This document shows positions 22,408 through 34,399 of a stretch of 64,000 nt of DNA, one piece after another; position 1 is the first letter of the stretch; each line of letters opens with the position of its first letter. The notes under the pieces are model-generated. The model did no database searches and was not told the origin of the DNA. It was given only the letters and a program-made list of their open reading frames with translations. Both the position numbers and the translations under genes were made by a program. The stretch covers positions 10,649,724 through 10,713,723 of the forward strand of contig NC_084815.1 in the NCBI RefSeq assembly GCF_963583255.1, written 5' to 3'. This stretch comes from Pyrus communis (Eukaryota > Streptophyta > Magnoliopsida > Rosales > Rosaceae).

Positions 22408-25062
22408 TGATAGGAGCATATTCATGCGACTTAAATGGCTTGTTCTCGTGCATTTACATTATGTTTCTTTAGTTATTTTAGTCCTTTATGCTTCTTTTGT
22501 GTGTTTTCAGGTTCTAAGGGCAAAGTATGCAAAAGGATGCCTTTTGGAGCCTTTTGGAGCAAGTTAGAGATTGGAATGGATATCATATGCTTGGAGCCAA
22601 GAGGATGGACGAAATTGAAGGATTCCTCCTCCATTGCAGCCACATGCACATTCAATCATTCACACCAAAACCTTGCACATGCTTTCCCATTTCATTATTC
22701 ATTCACCTTGCAGCCACTCCACATGCATTTCTAGCTTTTCCTTTGCATTCCCCCTTTAATCAACACATGCATCCACTCACCAAGAAATCATTCATTCCAC
22801 ATGCACCCAAAACACCACCAGAAATCATCATTGCCGTGGGTACCTATCCCATTTTAGATTGTCATTCTACTTCATTGCACATGCATCTTCATAATTCAAC
22901 ACATGCATTCATTATTTATTTACTTTGCATCCTTTAATTTAATCACATGCACATTCAAACAAACACAATCATTCCAGCCATACCTTGCATTTTCAGATTG
23001 TTCCTCCATCATTGCACCACAATGCAGCCACATGCACTTGTTCCTCTAACATTTCAGCCACTTGCACTCCCATTCTCTCCCAAAACCGTGCACATGCCTT
23101 CTCCTTGCATTTCCAGCCATTCCACATGCTATTTCAGCCACATGCACTCATAATCATTCAACCAACATGTGCACATGCAACCTAGCTGTCATGTTCCCCC
23201 CATTTCACCTATAAATACTCATTCATTCACACTCATTCATACACATTCATTTCACAACAGAAATTGGTCCCTTGGGGCCTTGCCATTCACAAAGTCCATC
23301 CATTTCTTCCATAAACTCATCCATTGCAGAAATGTAGACCATCAAACTCCCTTGTGCCGTGCTCTCCCTTACAATCCAAACACCATCCTTCTATTTCCAC
23401 CACTCCCAAAACCATTCACACCATCAAACTATCCCTAGACCTTGTGCTACAATGAAGAGGAAGAGAAGAGTGCCTAAACGTTCATACAATTCAAGTTTGA
23501 GTTGTTGGAATGTTTAGGTGTTTCTTTGATTTCAATGTTTAATTTCAATACTCTTTGTTTTGTACGAATGAGGAATGGAAGATAAGAGGGCCTAAACGTT
23601 CATACAATTCAAGTTTGAGTTGTTGGAATGTTTAGGTGTTTCTTTGATTCTCTTTGTTTTGTACCATGAGGAACTAAACCCCCTTGGTTAGGGGGTGATT
23701 CGAATATATGTTTATGCTTGCATTTTGATTTGAATACTTCTAATTGCGTTTTATAAGTTGTGGATTCAATTTGTTTAACCGTTTGATTGATAACTTATTT
23801 ATGTATGTTTATTGAGAGTGCACGCTTAATTTTCATGCATGAATATGACGCTAGAATATAAGTGAGTTTCACCTAATAGTTATGAACTTATATTCACAAG
23901 TAGTGGAGGTTGCTTATAAACAATCGCGTGAAATGAATTCTTGGCATAAGTTTCATGCAATCCATAGTAACGAATGCCTCGTCAACACTTATAATTTTCA
24001 TAGAGCGTAATGATTCTTGCTTGTATCTCTATTATGCAATCATGTAGGGGTCTTGTGGGGAATGTTTTGAATTGTTGTATGCGCTAACCCATCCAATTCA
24101 ATTACGTTAGGAATATTTGAAGGTTAATTAGTGCATCACGGTTAACCCGGGGTGTTGAGTTTCATGGTTTATTGAAATGCAATTGGAAATCATTTTATTA
24201 TGCAAGTATAACATGTATGGAGATGAACCCCTTAGCTAGCCTTCATTCCATTCAAATTCTATCACACATTCACATTTACATTTTGCTTTAATTTGAATCT
24301 GTGCATTTTAGTTAATTTTCGTATAAATCTAAATCCCCCTTTACTTTAATGTCCAATTTAGTTAGAAAGTGTTTTAGTTTGTGTTTATGAGTGTTTTGAT
24401 TCATTTTATTTCCCAATTTCGTCCAAATTCACCAAAGTGCTCAAAACTGCCCAGAAAGTGATTTTAAGGCAGTTTTGAGTGTTTTGGGTGATGTTTGAGT
24501 CTTTTGGTTTGTTTTAATGTTTTAAGTGATTAGTTTTACATTCTTTGAGTTAGTTTAGTGTTTTATATTGTGTTTTTACGTTCTTGAGTCAAGTTATTAC
24601 TTAATTTCGTCCAAATTTGTGTTTGTGCTCAAATCTGCCCAGAAAGTGGTTTTTAGGCAGATTTGAGTGTGTTTGTGTTGTTTTGAGTCTTTTGGTTTGT
24701 CTTAGTGTTTTAAAGTTTAGTTTTGCATTCTTTGAGTCTAGTATAGTGTTTCATATTTGATAGGAGCATTTTTATGCGACTTAATTGGCTTGTTCTCATG
24801 CATTTATGTTGTTTTTCCTTAGTTAGTTTAAGTGTTTAAAGTCATTTTCGTGCAATTTCAGGTTTTAGTGTCAAAGTATGCAAAAAGAAGCAATTTGGAG
24901 CATTCTAGAGCATTTTTGATCCAAGATTGGATAGTGCAAGCATGGAGGCATGAGGATGGACGAATTTGAAGGCTTGAATTCAGTTAGGGAGCTGCAAGGG
25001 GGCCTAAAAAAAAAACCTTATTTCTAGAAGGCTTTATCTATTCACACATGGTGCCTAATTTC

Positions 25063-25391
25063 TAGCTTGTCTCCTAGCCGTCCTAGCTTGTCTCCTAGCC
25101 GTCCTACCTTGTCACTAGCCGTCCTACCTTGTCTACTAGCCGTCCTAGCTTGTCACTAGCCGTCCTACCTTGTCTCCTAGCCGTCCTAGCTTGTCTCCTA
25201 GCCGTCCTAGCTTGTCACTAGCCGTCCTAGCTTGTCTACTAGCCGTCCTAGCTTGTCACTAGCCGTCCTACCTTGTCTCCTAGCCGTCCTAGCTTGTCTC
25301 CTAGCCGTCCTACCTTGTCACTAGCCGTCCTACCTTGTCACTAGCCGTCCTACCTTGTTTCCTAGCCGTCCTATCTTGTCTCCTACCTTGT
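25063..25391 (+). repeat. U3 minisatellite of A (5' LTR)
   Basis: Fifteen imperfect copies of a 19-22 bp unit with the core CTAGCCGTCCTA(G/C)CTTGTC. The 3' LTR also has 15 copies (about 34704-35031), one of them with a C-to-T change. This cassette is unrelated to the minisatellites of the other LTR types. Confidence 0.95.
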
Positions 25392-25488
25392 CCAAGCTAC
25401 ACACATATATCCTTTAAGTGTTTCATGTATAGAATTTCTGGTACAAAAAACCTTTTGGTTTCAACTAAGTTCAAAACCTTTCCTAGCC

Positions 25489-25497
25489 CTATAAATA
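25489..25497 (+). promoter_or_regulatory. LTR TATA box of A
   Basis: CTATAAATA placed after the U3 minisatellite, the same place as in the other LTRs (15858, 20840, 23209, 49256, 55973 and 59429; 11210 on the minus strand). Transcription should start about 30 bp downstream. The 3' LTR copy is at about 35130-35138. Confidence 0.7.
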
Positions 25498-26861
25498 AGG
25501 CTTTGCAGCAAGGCACTTGGGGGGATCACTCATTCACCCAATTTTCGTCCATTCATCTAGCCACACCACTCTACACATCCTAAAATCCTAAAAACACAAT
25601 TCCAACCAAACACTACACCTTGCCGTGCCTATCCTCCATCCAATTCCATAATCCCTGATCCTAAAACACATCCCAACCATCCCATCCACCTTTGTGCCGT
25701 AGCAAGGAGAAAGAAGGAAAGACTCTTGGATGCTCAAGCTTCGTCGTTGGTGCATTCTAGGTGTAATTCGTTTTATGATTTCAATGTTTAATTTATTTTC
25801 CTTCCATTTTGCTATGAACATGAGTGGCTAAACCCCTATTGGTTAGGGGTGATTTCGAAGCCATAACTATGTGTGCAAGTTGATTTGATAAATTCCAGTT
25901 ATGAGTTCTTGAATCGTGAATGCAATTGGCTTAACTGTGCGAGTAATAACGTATTTGTGTTTGTTAATTAGGGGTCGACACTTAATTGGCTTGCATGAAT
26001 ATGATGCTAGAATATAAGTTTGTTTCACATAATTGTCACACACTTGTATTTACAAGTAGTGAAGGTTGCTAGTCACAATCGCGTTAAGTTCAATTCCTAG
26101 CATAAGTGTCATGATGTCATAGTCACAAGTGCTTTGTCAATGCTTATAGTTTTCATTGAACATAATGATCTTTGATTGTATCTTTATTATGATGTCATGT
26201 AAGGAACTTTTGAAGAATGCTTTGGGTTGTCGTATGATGTCATCCAATTCAATAACACAAGGAAAACTTGAGAATTAACTAGTGATGTCACGGTTAATTT
26301 GGGGCATTGTCATTCATAATTCTATGAAGGAATAACTGGAAATCGAGTCATTTGCATACTTGTCATGTGTGGAGAAAGAACCCCTAACTAGTTCATCATC
26401 CATTAAAAACCCCAAAAACGTTTCAAAATCAGTTTTACTTTGCAATCTGTTTTCTCAACTTTAATTTCGTCCAAATCAAATCCCCCTTTACTTTGAAGTC
26501 TCAATTTAGTTAGAAATTGTTTTGGTTCATGTTTTTAAGTGTCTTGAGTCAAGTTTTCAACCAATTCCGTCCAAATTAGTGTAGGTGCTCAAAACTGCCC
26601 AGAAAGTGGTTTTTAGGCAGTTTTGAGTCTTCTAGTTGCTGTTTTGAGTTTTTGTTTTGTTTTAGTGTTTTAACTTTGGTTTTTCATTCTTTGAGTCCAA
26701 ATTAGTGTTTTTAACTTTGTTTTGGAGTTCTTAGGTCAGTTTTCAAGAGTTTAGCAATCCCTCCTAATCCCCGGTTTTGAACGATCCCTACTTACATACT
26801 TTGCTACAATTGTCAGAAGAGGGTTTAATTTGTGTGCTTAATATATTTCGCATCAAATTTT

Positions 26862-26879
26862 TGGCGCCGTTGCTGGGGA
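26862..26879 (+). promoter_or_regulatory. primer binding site of A (tRNA-Asp, one mismatch)
   Basis: TGGCGCCGTTGCTGGGGA matches the complement of the plant tRNA-Asp 3' end except for a T in place of C at position 13. It lies six bases after the LTR. The following GATTAGCAACTTTGCTAAATC can fold back as a stem with one bulged A. Confidence 0.92.
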
Positions 26880-26995
26880 TTAGCAACTTTGCTAAATCCC
26901 TTGGATTGTTTTTGTTTCATTTATTTCACTTTGTTTCTGATTTTGTTGTAGTTTCTGACCTATTTTTGTTTCTTGTTTTTTTTAGGTACTAGTGC

Positions 26996-29521
26996 ATGAC
27001 GCGGAGTTCTCAAACTGTGCATGCACATATCTTAGACTTTAACGACGATTTTGAACGTGATTTGAGAAGAAAGAGGAGGCATCCCGAACGTAGTGAACCT
27101 AGTTCAAGTTCAGAGGCCAAATCTGAGTTTGAAGAAGTGGAAGAAGAAGTTATGGCAGCGGACAATCGGACCATTAAAGAGCTTTCGGCCTCAGGGTTGG
27201 CCAATGCCGCACCATTATGCATTCAATACCCCGCCGGCTGCCCAAGGCAAGACCGATGAATTCGAGTTGAAGTCAAGCTTGTTGCACCACATTCCTAAAT
27301 ACCATGGGCTTTCCATGGAAGATCCAAACAAGCATCTTAAAGAGTTTGAAGTAGTTTGTTCAAGCATGACTCCCGTCAATGTTGACGGAAGTATTTTGAA
27401 GATGAAAGCTTTTCCGTTCTCTTTAATGGATAAAGCTAAGGATTGGTTATACGAGTTGGCTCCTGGCACTGTCACTTCATGGGAGAGTATGAAAAGAGCG
27501 TTTTTGGAGAAGTTTTTCCCAACTTCTCGCATCATTCTTCTTCGTAAAAAAATAAGTGGAATTCAACAAGATGAAGGTGAGTCTTTTCCTGCATACTATG
27601 AACGTTTTAAATCACTTGTTGCTTCTTCTCCACAGCATCAGATGAAGGAGGAGCTACTTTTGCAATACTTCTACGAGGGCCTCCTACCATTAGAACGTCA
27701 AATGCTCGATGCCTCGGCAGGTGGAGCATTAGTGGACAAAACACCTATGGCTGCCAAGACCTTGATTTCTAATCGAGCGTTGAACGATCAACAATACGAA
27801 GGAGTAGGCCAAAGAGGACCCCCACGGCAACATGTTCATGAGGTAAGTTCTACTTCCGACATTAATTCACAATTGGCTAATCTTAATTCTATTGTGTCTC
27901 AGTTGGCCGAGGGCATGAAGATGCAAGGACCAATTGTATGTGGCGTATGTTCTATGCATGGACATGCCTCTGAAAAATGTCCACAGTTGATTGAAAATGG
28001 TGGATGGGAAAGCGCCAATGCAATTGGGTTTCAAGGCCAAAACCAACCAAGGAACGATCCTTATTCCAACACATATAATCCCGGTTGGAGAGACCACCCA
28101 AATTTCAAATGGAGGGAGCCCCAACAATCTCAAAACCAAGGAGGCTTTAGGCAACAACCCCCTGGGTTCTTTCCCAAAACCTACGGCCCACCCCAAAATC
28201 AAGCCCAATCCGGCCCAAGTGCCTCAGGTACGTCTCTTGACAATGATGCACTTCTTAAGATACTAACTAAGTTGTCTAATGGGCAGGACGATCAAGCTAA
28301 CGCTATGCAAAACCAAGACAAAAGGGTGGATCAATTGGAGAAACAAATGGGGCAAATTGCCGAGTTTATGGGGCAGTTTCGTGAACAAGGAAAGCTCCCT
28401 AGTTCCACCGTTCCAAATCCAAAGGGAAGCTTCGAAAGTGCAAAGGCCATAACCTTGAGAAGTGGAAAAGAGATTGGGGCAGATCCTACACCATCACAAT
28501 CAGGTCCCAAAGGTGATGAAAATTTGCAAATTGAAGAGGAAGAATCAAGCAAACCCACGGCAAAGGTGGGAGAGTCTTTGCCGCAAGTTCCTAGTGCCCC
28601 AAAACTGTCTAATTCGGCCAAAAAGGGTAAGAATGTGTCAAATTCGGTTTCTACTAATGCTTTTCCTTCGAATGCTCCTTTTCCTAGTAGGTTTATGCAA
28701 ACAAGGAAGGAAGAAGCTGAAAAGGACATCCTTGAGACATTTAGGAAAGTTCAAGTGAACATACCCTTGTTGGATGCAATCAAGCAAGTCCCTAGATACG
28801 CCAAGTTTTTGAAGGAGTTGTGCACCACTAGGAAGAGGATGTCGACCAAGGAAGTGGTAAAAGTAGGTGAGAATGTGTCCGCCATCTTGCAACGCAAACT
28901 ACCTCCCAAATGCAAAGATCCGGGTAGTTTCACCATTCCTTGTGTCATAGGTAACACTAGATTTGAATCTGCCATGCTTGACTTAGGTGCTTCTATAAAT
29001 GTTATGCCATATTCCATATATGCATCTATGAACCTAGGAGCATTGAAAAAGGATGGTGTTATCATACAATTGGCCGATAGATCTAATGCCTATCCAAAGG
29101 GAGTTTTGGAAGATGTTTTGGTGCAGGTTAATCATTTGATCTTTCCGGCGGATTTCTATGTCCTTGAGATGGATGAATCCGATCATGCACCCTCGCTGCC
29201 CATTCTACTTGGAAGGCCATTCATGAAAACGGCCCGGACTAAGATTGACGTGTTTAATGGAACTTTGTCCATGGAATTTGATGGGGAAGTTGTTAATTTC
29301 AATCTTTCCGATTCTATTAAGTATCCTAGTGAAGATCATTCATGTTTCTCTATTGATACTGTTGACTCTTTGGCGCAGGGATACCTTGAAGATTTGAATG
29401 ATGATATGCTTGAAAAAGTCATTACAAGTGGTGTAGAAGTCAAACCCAAGGGAGCAACATCCATGCAACCCCACGGCACAAATACACTATCCTATGCCGT
29501 GCCTCCTAGTGAGGATTTCTT
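26996..29521 (+). pseudogene. gag-pro: gag and protease region of A (frameshifted)
   Basis: The ATG at 26996 follows a leader ending in AGGTACTAGTGC. The first about 80 codons are in one frame. One extra base near 27236 shifts the reading, and the rest of gag continues in the next frame to a stop at 29526-29528. Visible parts are a capsid domain (about 27260-27800, of the retrotransposon gag family), a CCHC zinc knuckle CX2CX4HX4C (about 27940-27985), a Gln/Pro-rich linker, and the aspartic protease motif DLGAS near 28980. A second frameshift, a one-base loss relative to B, lies near 29515-29521. Gag would coat the particle and bind RNA; the protease would cut the polyprotein. Confidence 0.85.
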
Positions 29522-31213
29522 GAAGTAGTTGCTGCCCTTGAGTCATCACCAATACATGATGGTAAGTTTCCTAACAAAGAGTCCATTCCCATTTCGACTA
29601 ACAAGTTGCTTCCATCCATAATTCAGGCACCTATCCTTGAACTCAAACCTTTGCCAAGCCATTTGAAGTACATTTTCTTGGGAAAAAATGAGACACTGCC
29701 TGCCATCATATCATCATCCCTCACGGCACAAGAGGAGGAAAAACTCATGCATGTGTTGAAGGAGTACAAATCTGCCCTAGGATGGACATTGGCCGATATC
29801 AAAGGTATAAGCCCCACAACTTGTATGCATCACATATTTCTTGAGGAGGGGACCAAACCAACTAGAGAGGCTCAACGCCGTCTTAACCCTCCAATGATGG
29901 AAGTTGTGAAAAAGGAGATAATCAAACTTCTTGATTGTGGAGTCATTTATCCTATCTCCGATAGTCGTTGGGTTTCACCTATCCAATGTGTGCCTAAGAA
30001 ATCCGGAGTGACGGTTGTGGAGAATGCCGAGAATGAGCTTGTACCCATGAGAATCCAAACCGGTTGGCGTGTATGCATCGATTATAGGAAGATAAATGCC
30101 ACCACAAGGAAGGACCACTTCCCATTGCCGTTCCTAGATCAAATGTTGGAAAGGTTAGCGGGTCATTCTTTTTATTGCTTTCTTGATGGATATTCAGGTT
30201 ATAATCAAATTGTCATTGCCCCGGATGATCAAGAAAAGACCACTTTTACTTGTCCCTTTGGAACATTTGCATATCGACGCATGCCATTTGGTTTGTGCAA
30301 TGCCCCTGCCACGTTTCAAAGGTGTATGGTAAGCATATTTTCTGATTATGTTGAAAGGATTATTGAGATATTCATGGATGACTTTAGTGTTTTTGGTGAT
30401 TCTTTTGATAAATGCTTGGATAATCTCACTTTAATCTTGAAACGTTGTGTTGAAACAAACCTTGTTTTAAATTGGGAAAAATGCCATTTTATGGTTAAAC
30501 AAGGTATTGTTTTGGGTCATATAATCTCTGAAAAAGGAATTGAAGTCGATAAGTCTAAAGTAGATCTTGTACGCTACTTACCTTCTCCTACTTCGGTTAG
30601 AGAGGTTCGTTCTTTTCTTGGTCATGCAGGATTCTATAGACGATTTATCAAGGACTTTTCCAAGATTGCACAACCCCTATGCCGCCTCCTCCAAAAAGAT
30701 GTGTCTTTTGAGTTCAACGAGGCATGCGAGAAGTCATTCAAGCATCTCAAAGAGCTCCTAACCACGGCACCCATCATAACTGCCCCGGATTGGTCCATTC
30801 CATTTGAATTGATGTGTGATGCCTCGGATTATGCACTTGGGGCTGTTTTGGGTCAAAGGAAAAATAAACAGTCACATGTTATTTATTATGCTTCCCGCAC
30901 TTTAAATGATGCTCAATTGAATTATTCTACAACCGAAAAAGAACTCTTGGCGGTTGTATTTGCTTTAGATAAGTTTAGATCATATCTTATTGGCACTAAA
31001 GTAATTGTTTTCACTGACCATGCAGCCTTGAAGTATCTTTTCACCAAAAATGAGGCCAAACCAAGGCTCATTCGTTGGATGCTCCTACTTCAAGAGTTCG
31101 ATATTGAAATTAGGGACAAGAAAGGTTGTGAAAACGTGGTGGCTGACCACTTGAGTAGATTGGTGCGTGAAGAAGAATCCCTCCCCATTTATGAGACGTT
31201 TCCGGATGAGTAG
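29522..31213 (+). pseudogene. pol: reverse transcriptase and RNase H region of A
   Basis: Open from about 29530 to the stop at 31211-31213. It contains the RT palm with the FMDD catalytic motif (near 30373), preceded by conserved [12 protein letters not shown] and [13 protein letters not shown] blocks. RNase H follows, with [13 protein letters not shown] (near 30812) and TDHAALKYL (near 31014). RT copies the RNA into DNA and RNase H removes the RNA. The frame differs from the upstream protease frame and from the downstream integrase frame, so a full polyprotein cannot be made. Confidence 0.9.
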
Positions 31214-32501
31214 ATTGGTCAATTTCTTGGTGACTAAGCAAGTTCCTAACACCCTAAGCAAGGTCCAACGTGATAAATTGATACATGATGCAAGATTTTA
31301 TGTGTGGGATGATCCATATCTATGGAAATATTGCCCAGATCAGATTATTAGAAGATGTGTGCCAACTTCTGATTTTAACTCAATTCTAGCATTTTGTCAT
31401 TCTTATGCATGTGGAGGCCATTTTGGTACCCAAAGGATAGCTCGTAAAGTGTTAGAATCTGGTTTTTATTGGCCTACATTGTTCAAAGATGCTAGAATGT
31501 TTTGCTTAACATGTGATAGATGTCAAAGAACAGGTTCTATTGGTGCAAAAGACCAAATGCCGCAAACACCCATCTTCAATGTTGAAATCTTTGATGTTTG
31601 GGGTATTGATTTCATGGGTCCTTTTCCTTCTTCATTTGGTTTCACTTATATTTTGCTTGCGGTTGATTATGTTTCTAAATGGGTAGAAGCAAAAGCTACC
31701 CGTACTAATGATTCTAGAGTGGTTTCAGATTTCATCAAGACTAACATTTTCTCTAGATTTGGGATGCCGCGGGTATTTATAAGTGATGGAGGTTCACATT
31801 TCTGCAATAGGACCATTGAGGCACTCTTCAAGAAGTACAATGTCAAGCATAAGGTTTCAACACCTTATCACCCACAAACAAGTGGCCAAGCCGAAGTATC
31901 AAATAGAGAGGTCAAGCAAATCTTGGAGAAGACCGTGGGGCCTAACCGGAAGGATTGGAGCATGCGTTTAGACGATGCACTATGGGCATATCGCACTGCC
32001 TACAAAACACCCCTAGGGATGTCTCCATTTCGGCTAGTTTATGGAAAACCTTGTCACTTACCCGTGGAGCTAGAGCATAAGGCACATTGGGCCATCAAAA
32101 CGTTCAATTTGGACTTAGATGCTGCTGGAATACATCGGAAGCTCCAATTGAATGAGCTTGAGGAACTAAGGAATGAAGCCTACGAGAATGCCCGCATTTA
32201 CAAGAAAAAGACGAAGGCGTTTCATGACAAGATGATTAGGGGCAAAACCTTCACAATTGGGCAGAAAGTTTTACTTTTTAATTCTCGTCTACGTTTATTT
32301 CCCGGAAAGTTACGTTCTAAATGGATTGGACCTTTTGTTGTTACTAATGTTTTTCCACATGGTGCAGTTCAAGTCCAAAGCTTAAGGAATGGGGTGGAAT
32401 TCAAGGTCAACGGACATAGATTGAAGCCATATTATGAGAATGCCGTGGGGCAGGTTGTGGAGGAGATCTCACTCCATGCCGTGGGCACCAATGGTGCCTG
32501 A
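31204..32501 (+). pseudogene. int: integrase region of A
   Basis: Homologous frame from about 31204 to the stop at 32499-32501. It shows the zinc-binding HHCC region (near 31390-31525), the DDE core (Asp near 31608 in [10 protein letters not shown], Asp near 31784 in ISDGGSHF, Glu near 31897 in GQAEVSNRE) and the GPF motif near 32328. No chromodomain follows, which fits the Athila/Tat side of Ty3/gypsy. Relative to B, about 40 bp encoding the RNase H to integrase linker are lost at 31207, where TGAGTAGATTGGT repeats a sequence at 31152. Integrase would insert the cDNA, leaving the 5-bp duplications seen around A and S1. Confidence 0.9.
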
Positions 32502-34399
32502 ACGTGTTCTTCGTCCGGCTGCAAGACGTTAAAGAAAGCGCTATTTGGGAGGCAACCCATGCCATTCAACAAAGGAAGACCTAGAAAGCACTCCAATTCC
32601 AGATTTGCGTTCCTAAACCCTTCTCTTTGTTGATTCTTTCTAATCTGCCTATTTAGTTGTTTTACTTGCTGTTTGTGTGTTTCTTTGTGTGATTCTATGC
32701 TTAAAACATTGAGGACAATGTTTGATTTAAGTGTGGGGGGGTAACTAAGTGTTTTTCATGCAAATTCGTGGGATTTTATCACCCATTATTTCAAAACTTG
32801 TTCCTTGCTGTTTTTAAGTGTTTTTAAGCAGTTTTGGTGTGTTTTAGTATGTTTTGAAGTAAAAATCCGAAAATCAAAGAAACATTTGAAAAATTTGTTT
32901 TAAAAAACCCAAAAAAGAGTTGTTTTTGTGTGTTTGTTTGTGTCTTAGGGTACCTTCCAACACAATGATGAGGATTTGGTTTTTAAATACATGGCTGTTA
33001 AAGAGAGTGATTAACATGGATGAAAGTTTGATTTACTCTATGTTTATGCTTGGTTGTGGTTATAACTTATGAATTCACATGCAATCATAAAAGAAAAAAA
33101 TCAGTTTTTGTAACATGCTTGAAGGAAGGAACTCAAATTAACGCTACAACCTTGTGAGACTTGAACCTAAACGTTTATTTGGAGAGTTAAAATCTGTACA
33201 TTCTTTGTTTTCTAAAATCGTTGCATGATCTCATTATTCTTTGCTTGGTTGCTACTTAGAAGGTGTTTCATCATTTAGTTCCAAACACTAGAAGTCATGC
33301 CCATTTCATTCAAAGCATGGTATTGATTAGCATAACACATTTTCAAGATGAAGTTGTGTAGTGACCACCACTTTAGCCAAAAAGCCGTGTGCCCTACTCC
33401 ATTATATGTTTAGGTGTTAACCCCATTGAGCCTTGTTTAGCCTTTTCTTTGTTAACCCACATTACCCTCACCTAGCCTAGATTAGGACTATCCATACCTT
33501 CGTTCTTAAAGTATAGTAAGCATGATTCAAATGGAATTCCTTTATGGCAGAAACCAAGTGTGGGGGAAGTAGAAAGAAAAGAAAAGAAAAATTCGTAAAA
33601 AAAAAAAAAAAAAGTATGAAAAGAGTTGAACAACATGAGAAAAAGAGTTCCAAGGTGTTGTTTGTTGAAGAAAGGGTCCAAAAAGTTGAATTCAGCCCCA
33701 AGAAGTTGTTTAAAGTCTTCCCCTTGTGTTTTTAAGTTAATTTCTGCAAACTAAGTGAATTCTAAGTCTTAATTTCATTACTTTGCTTACTAATGCTTGA
33801 AGTAACGTTTGTTTTCCCTATCCTTTCTTTGTTAACCAATACCCCAAGCCCCGTTGCAACCCTTAAACTTCTATCTTGAGTGTTATGTGTTTCAATTTGT
33901 TGAGTTTGAATTTGGTATGAGCATATGGTGTCACTGGTTCTCGCATCTAAGTAGTAGCATTCCATTCATGAGATCGTATCTAAACATGCCTATTAACTCC
34001 GGAAATTGCGTTCTTTGTGATACATATATGTGAGCATTCGTTTTTATATCTACATCAATTCTCTCACATATAATTAGTATAGGGTGTGTAGTTAGAAAAT
34101 CTGAGTGAAAATAGAGTGCAAATCTATTAAGGATAGAAGGAATTCTCTAAGGCATGTTACTACATTCAAAACATTGTTTTAATTGGTTAATTGTGAACTA
34201 GTAAGTAGTGACTATGATTAAGCATGTGCTTAACTGTTAAATTGACTCAAATCTGTGGGAATGATAATCTTTAACATGTCATGTGCATTGGAAATCCCTG
34301 AGGCAAACGTTGGAAGGTTTAGATTATGTTTGTTTGTTTTGTCTTGTTTTATTTCTTTGTTTTGCTCGAGGACTAGCAAAAGCTAAGTGTGGGGGAATT
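32502..34399 (+). other. A 3' non-coding region with three purine tracts
   Basis: Purine tracts AAGTGTGGGGG at 32729-32741, 33556-33570 and 34385-34399. The last touches the 3' LTR and is the functional primer candidate. A/G-rich sequence occurs at 33575-33615. No open frame supports an envelope-like gene. Confidence 0.8.
34385..34399 (+). promoter_or_regulatory. polypurine tract of A
   Basis: AAGTGTGGGGGAATT directly before TGATAGG of the 3' LTR. Confidence 0.9.

Larger units (their letters stand above)
24758..26855 (+). repeat. A 5' LTR
   Basis: 2098 bp, from TGATAGG to CGCATCA. U3 contains a 15-copy minisatellite (25063-25391). The TATA box CTATAAATA is at 25489-25497. The hairpin CCCCTA/TAGGGG is at about 25836-25852. 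The 12-bp inverted repeat CTCAAAACTGCC/GGCAGTTTTGAG is at 26588-26627. The PBS-complementary CTAATCCCCGG is at about 26764-26774. Confidence 0.95.

Noticed and set aside
25063..25391. CRISPR-like regular repeats
   Set aside because: The units are tandem with no unique spacers, and the setting is a plant LTR. They are U3 minisatellites.
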